From Polyangiaceae bacterium (GTDB taxonomy: Bacteria; Myxococcota; Polyangia; Polyangiales; Polyangiaceae), in assembly GCA_025936205.1 (NCBI GenBank), contig JAICTU010000340.1, positions 1-10,005 on the forward strand: a stretch of DNA of 10,005 nt. The letters are read 5' to 3'. Below, piece by piece: positions 7,465 through 10,005 of the stretch; position 1 is the first letter of the stretch, and every line of letters begins with the position of its first letter. The translations under genes were made by a program, and so were the position numbers. Under the pieces are notes generated by a model. That model was not told the DNA's origin. It made no database searches and saw only the letters and a program-made list of their open reading frames with translations.

Positions 7465-8439
7465 ATGCTGAAGCCGACCGTGGGGAGAGCCCTGCTCACC
7501 ATTGCGGCGCCGCTGGCGCACCATGCGATTCAGCGCTGCGCCGTCTCGTTGCGCGCTGCATTTTTCAGCGGCGTGGCCGTGCTCGCCCTGGGGAGCTGCG
7601 GCGGCGGCGATGCCCACGAGGGGGTGACCTATGGCGCGGACATCCAGCCCATCTTCAATCGGCGTTGCACGACGTGTCATCGCCCCGGCGGGCCCAGCGG
7701 GGTGGATATCAGAAATCCATTCTCGACGGAGGCTCCGCCCAACGTGGGCCTTGCGCGGGCTCCCACGCAATGGAAGGTGCGCGATCCCAGCCTGGGGATC
7801 CCGGAATACGACGTCCAAGCAGGCGACCCGAGCAACAGCTTCCTGATCTACAAGATCTCCGATCCGAGCCTCGGTCTGCTGCCGGCGGATCCCGATGGCT
7901 CAAACGGTCCAGAGTTGCCTCCGGCCGGCTCGCACATGCCGCTGCACGTGCCCGTCCTGTCCACTGAAGAGGTGAACCTGATCGAAGACTGGGTGTCTGC
8001 CGGAGCACCCAACGGGGACTTCATGGACCGCGGAGACCGGCTGAATCCCGAGCAGCGGCCACCGCAAATGCGGAACTTCGCAGCCGACGTTCAGCCCATT
8101 TTCGGGATCGATGAAAAGGTCAACGAGCAGCACGGTGTGTGTCTGCCGAACGGCGGAGCTTGTGCGCACTGCATCTACTGCCACTACCAGGGCACCTTGA
8201 ATCCGCCCGATCTGAGCGATCCCTTCGGTCCCGAAGGGATCGTCGGCGTGAACGCGATCATTCGTCCCGAGATGAAGCGGATCGCGCCCGGGGATCCGGA
8301 GGGGAGCCTGTTGATCCACAAGATCCGTCCCGATGTTCCGGAGGAATATGGTCCTCGCATGCCGTACTCGTACGCCGTGCTCTCCGATGAACAGGTGGAG
8401 CTCGTGCGCCAGTGGATTCTCGACGGCGCCCGTCCCTGA
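7465..8439 (+). CDS. Diheme cytochrome c-like lipoprotein with two repeated halves
   Basis: Encodes 324 aa, probably an exported lipoprotein that carries electrons at the cell envelope. An N-terminal hydrophobic segment ends in the lipobox LGSC (Cys45), followed by a Gly-rich spacer. Two similar halves follow. The first has ADIQPIF (58-64), heme-binding CTTCH (68-72), GDPSNSFLIYKI (120-131) and MPLHVPVLSTEEV (158-170). The second has ADVQPIF (207-213), CIYCH (236-240), GDPEGSLLIHKI (276-287) and MPYSYAVLSDEQV (299-311). Met158 and Met299 are plausible distal heme ligands. This indicates an internal duplication of a cytochrome c unit of the type common in myxobacteria and planctomycetes. The stretch before the hydrophobic segment is long (about 30 residues), so the true start may lie further downstream; the chosen ATG has GGAG 10 bases upstream. 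Redox partner unknown. Confidence 0.85.
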   Translation: MLKPTVGRALLTIAAPLAHHAIQRCAVSLRAAFFSGVAVLALGSCGGGDAHEGVTYGADIQPIFNRRCTTCHRPGGPSGVDIRNPFSTEAPPNVGLARAPTQWKVRDPSLGIPEYDVQAGDPSNSFLIYKISDPSLGLLPADPDGSNGPELPPAGSHMPLHVPVLSTEEVNLIEDWVSAGAPNGDFMDRGDRLNPEQRPPQMRNFAADVQPIFGIDEKVNEQHGVCLPNGGACAHCIYCHYQGTLNPPDLSDPFGPEGIVGVNAIIRPEMKRIAPGDPEGSLLIHKIRPDVPEEYGPRMPYSYAVLSDEQVELVRQWILDGARP

Positions 8440-8473
8440 ATCGTCCGGCGACAGCGCGCACCCCGAGATCGGC

Positions 8474-8503
8474 GCTGGCGGCGCGACATTGCGCGCCGCC
8501 AGC
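8474..8503. terminator. Perfect 12-bp hairpin between converging genes
   Basis: GCTGGCGGCGCG (8474-8485) and CGCGCCGCCAGC (8492-8503) pair perfectly around the loop ACATTG. The hairpin lies between the cytochrome stop (8439) and the aminotransferase stop (8525), so it probably ends transcription from one or both sides. No U-run follows on either strand. Confidence 0.6.
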
Positions 8504-8524
8504 TGGCGCAGGTTTCGTCCGCCG

Positions 8525-9769
8525 CTAGTGCGGGCGGGATAGTGCCGCGTGCGCGAGGCCCAGCTTTTCGGCGCACTCGCGTATTTCCACGCTGCTGATG
8601 CGGAGCTGCGGCATCAAGCGGATCACGTCGAGCTGGGCTGCATTGACGAGCAGACCGACTTTGCGCGCCGCCTCGCTCAGCTCGCGGGCGATGGGGTCAC
8701 GAAATACCAACGCCTGAAGCAGGCCTTGCCCACGCCGCTGACCCTGAGCCCAGCCGCTGATGAGCCGATCCATCGCGGACTCGAGCTCCCGCGCGCGCTG
8801 CCGAACGTTCTCCAGAAAGCCGTCTTGCGCAACGATGCGCGCAACGGCCAGCGCGACGTTTGCCAGCAACGGATTGCCGCCATGGGTGCTCCCGTTGTCT
8901 CCCAGCTCGAAGCAGGCCGCTCGCGCGTTGCACAGCACGGCGCTGATCGGCAACCCCGCGCCCAGGCCTTTGCCCAGAGTGGTGATGTCGGCGCGCAATC
9001 CCTCGTGATCTTGCGCAAGGAAGCGGCCCGTGCGGCCCACTCCGGTCTGAACCTCGTCGAAGATCAGCAGCAGGTCATGGCGATCGGCAAGTGCGCGCAA
9101 CCCCTTCAGGTAGCCGGACGGAGGTACGACGACGCCCGCCTCGCCCTGAACCGGCTCGACCATCAGGGCCACCGTCTCGGCATCGATGGCGCGCTCCATG
9201 GCCTCGAGATCTCCGAAGGGCACTTTTACGAAGCCCGGTGGATAAGGCGGGAACAGCAGCTCCCAGCCCGGTTTTCCGCTGGCCACCATGGCGGCCAGGG
9301 TGCGGCCGTGAAAGGCACCCTGAGTCGTGATGATGCCGTACGCTCCGTGCTTGTGCTTGCGTCCCCACTTGCGAGCCAGCTTGATTGCCGTCTCATTCGC
9401 TTCGGCACCGCTGTTGAAGAAAGCGACCTCCGCACTGTCGGTGATTCGGGTGAGCAGCCGCGCGAGCTCGATGGCGGGGCGATTGTAAAAGGCTGGGCTC
9501 GGGTTGATGAGCAAGCTGGACTGCTCTGCCAGGGCCGCGAGCAACTCTGGCGGGGCGTGACCGAGCGCGTTGGCGGCCCACCCCTGGACCAGATCGAGGT
9601 AACGGTTACCGCCTTCGTCCCAGACGTGCGACCCCTGGCCGTGGCTCAGCACGAACGGTGGCCGTTGCACCACCGGCATGAACGGGGCGTTCACGGGGTT
9701 CGTCCCGGCATTGCGAGCGGGTGGAGACTGGCGGAAGGCGGCGCTGGATTGAAGCTCTGGAGTTGTCAT
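8525..9769 (-). CDS. argD: Class III PLP aminotransferase, acetylornithine aminotransferase (ArgD) type
   Basis: Encodes 414 aa of a cytosolic pyridoxal-phosphate transaminase. If it is ArgD, it transfers an amino group from glutamate to N-acetylglutamate semialdehyde in arginine synthesis. Motifs from the chosen Met: VWDEGGNRYLDL (49-60), ALGHAPPEL (68-76), FFNSGAEANETAIKLARKW (117-135), GAFHGRTLAAM (151-161), FDEVQTGVGRTG (237-248, Asp238 contacting the PLP ring nitrogen), TLGKGLGAGLP (264-274, Lys267 forming the Schiff base), STHGGNP (294-300) and a C-terminal VIRLMPQLRIS (382-392). All catalytic positions are present. The frame stays open upstream to 9952, but that start would place a terminator inside the gene; the ATG at 9769 has GAGGA 5 bases upstream and begins just before the conserved region. 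The family also includes GABA and other omega-aminotransferases, so substrate is less certain than fold. It is separated from the PKS by two unrelated genes. Confidence 0.85.
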   Translation of the reverse strand: MTTPELQSSAAFRQSPPARNAGTNPVNAPFMPVVQRPPFVLSHGQGSHVWDEGGNRYLDLVQGWAANALGHAPPELLAALAEQSSLLINPSPAFYNRPAIELARLLTRITDSAEVAFFNSGAEANETAIKLARKWGRKHKHGAYGIITTQGAFHGRTLAAMVASGKPGWELLFPPYPPGFVKVPFGDLEAMERAIDAETVALMVEPVQGEAGVVVPPSGYLKGLRALADRHDLLLIFDEVQTGVGRTGRFLAQDHEGLRADITTLGKGLGAGLPISAVLCNARAACFELGDNGSTHGGNPLLANVALAVARIVAQDGFLENVRQRARELESAMDRLISGWAQGQRRGQGLLQALVFRDPIARELSEAARKVGLLVNAAQLDVIRLMPQLRISSVEIRECAEKLGLAHAALSRPH

Positions 9770-9774
9770 GGAGT

Positions 9775-9779
9775 TCCTC
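9775..9779 (-). promoter_or_regulatory. Ribosome binding site that fixes the aminotransferase start
   Basis: On the minus strand, GAGGA lies 5 bases before the ATG at 9769. No comparable site plus terminator-free path exists for the longer in-frame start at 9952, so this site favours the 414-residue product. Confidence 0.7.
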
Positions 9780-9810
9780 GGTTGGGGGGCGGCCGGTGGA
9801 ACACCAAATG

Positions 9811-9839
9811 AAAAAAGCCGCCCGGTGGTCGGGGCGGCT
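9811..9839 (-). terminator. Rho-independent terminator upstream of the aminotransferase gene
   Basis: Read on the minus strand: AGCCGCCC, an 8-base loop, GGGCGGCT, then a run of T (the final T of the stem plus five more). This is a canonical intrinsic terminator, the only one in the window with a U-run. It lies 27 bases after the stop of the gene entering from the right and 41 bases before the aminotransferase ATG. It most simply ends the upstream gene, but its closeness to the next start leaves little room for a promoter, so it could also act as a leader attenuator. Confidence 0.85.
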
Positions 9840-9866
9840 GTTTGGAAAGGTCGCAGAATTCGCTTC

Positions 9867-10004
9867 CTAGTCGCCGCCCCGCCGAGCTCGCGCTCGCACG
9901 GCCGCCGCGCGAGCGGCAGCCGCCGCCAGCGATCGGGCGGCGAAAGAGGCAACTAGAGTTCCGGACAGCACCATGGGCAGGATCGCAGACTTGCCATCCG
10001 AGTC
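9867..10004 (-). CDS. 3' end of an unidentified gene entering from the right edge
   Basis: A minus-strand frame open from the window edge ends at TAG (9867-9869), giving 45 visible C-terminal residues. These run from a short polar stretch (DSDGKSAILP) through a moderately hydrophobic part (MVLSGTLVASF) into an Ala/Arg-rich tail ending RARARRGGD. A basic Ala/Arg tail is typical of C-termini in GC-rich genomes. No domain can be recognised. It sits directly upstream of an intrinsic terminator in the orientation expected for a gene end. Alternatively, the internal ATG (9972-9974) could start a 35-residue leader peptide, but no clear Shine-Dalgarno sequence precedes it. Confidence 0.5.
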   Translation of the reverse strand, partial: DSDGKSAILPMVLSGTLVASFAARSLAAAAARAAAVRARARRGGD

Positions 10005-10005
10005 A

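Noticed and set aside
6982..7818. Minus-strand open frame of 278 codons running from the cytochrome gene into the intergenic region.
   Set aside because: Its first part is antisense to the well-supported cytochrome gene, and the rest shows no recognisable protein; it also spans the nested inverted repeat.
8549..9811. 420-codon plus-strand open frame opposite the aminotransferase.
   Set aside because: The minus strand shows every conserved aminotransferase motif in order; long antisense frames are expected in GC-rich coding DNA.
1..10005. Searched by eye for tRNA or rRNA genes, CRISPR arrays and insertion sequences.
   Set aside because: No cloverleaf, regularly spaced repeats, transposase motifs or target-site duplications were seen.

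Overview
The window looks like part of a myxobacterial chromosome, probably of the Sorangium/Polyangia/Sandaracinus type. It is very GC-rich, carries the 3' end of a giant modular type I polyketide synthase (PKS) gene, and encodes two secreted proteins of a kind seen in these bacteria. One is a Cys-rich predicted lipoprotein with a Trp-Gly-Cys-Leu segment and a late Asp-Cys-Asn-Gly domain. The other is a two-heme lipoprotein cytochrome. The taxonomic call is an inference from protein style, not from a marker gene.

Layout. Bases 2-4156 (+) are the last part of a PKS: end of an acyltransferase (AT), dehydratase (DH), ketoreductase (KR), acyl carrier protein (ACP) and a terminal thioester reductase (TR). 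Nine bases later, 4166-5548 (+) encodes a flavin-dependent monooxygenase, probably co-transcribed and translationally coupled. A strong hairpin (5551-5576) closes this biosynthetic unit. A convergent lipoprotein gene (6532-5597, -) follows. About 920 bases (6543-7464) hold no convincing gene but contain a nested inverted repeat at 6996-7101. A diheme cytochrome c-like lipoprotein gene (7465-8439, +) faces a class III PLP aminotransferase of the ArgD type (9769-8525, -), with a perfect 12-bp hairpin between their 3' ends. The right edge carries the 3' end of another minus-strand gene (stop 9867-9869), followed by a textbook rho-independent terminator (9811-9839) just ahead of the aminotransferase.

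How the genes work together. In the PKS module the KR has lost its nucleotide-binding glycines and its Lys, Tyr and Asn positions, and the DH has Glu for the usual catalytic Asp and a degraded YGPxF motif. The module therefore probably leaves a beta-keto group (unless reduced in trans), while an intact TR domain releases the chain reductively as an aldehyde or alcohol. The adjacent monooxygenase is the obvious tailoring enzyme. The lipoprotein, cytochrome and aminotransferase are probably not part of this pathway.

The most notable observations are the vestigial reductive loop next to an intact reductase release domain, the nested inverted repeat in the gene-free region, and the mutually exclusive RNA pairings around the terminator upstream of the aminotransferase.
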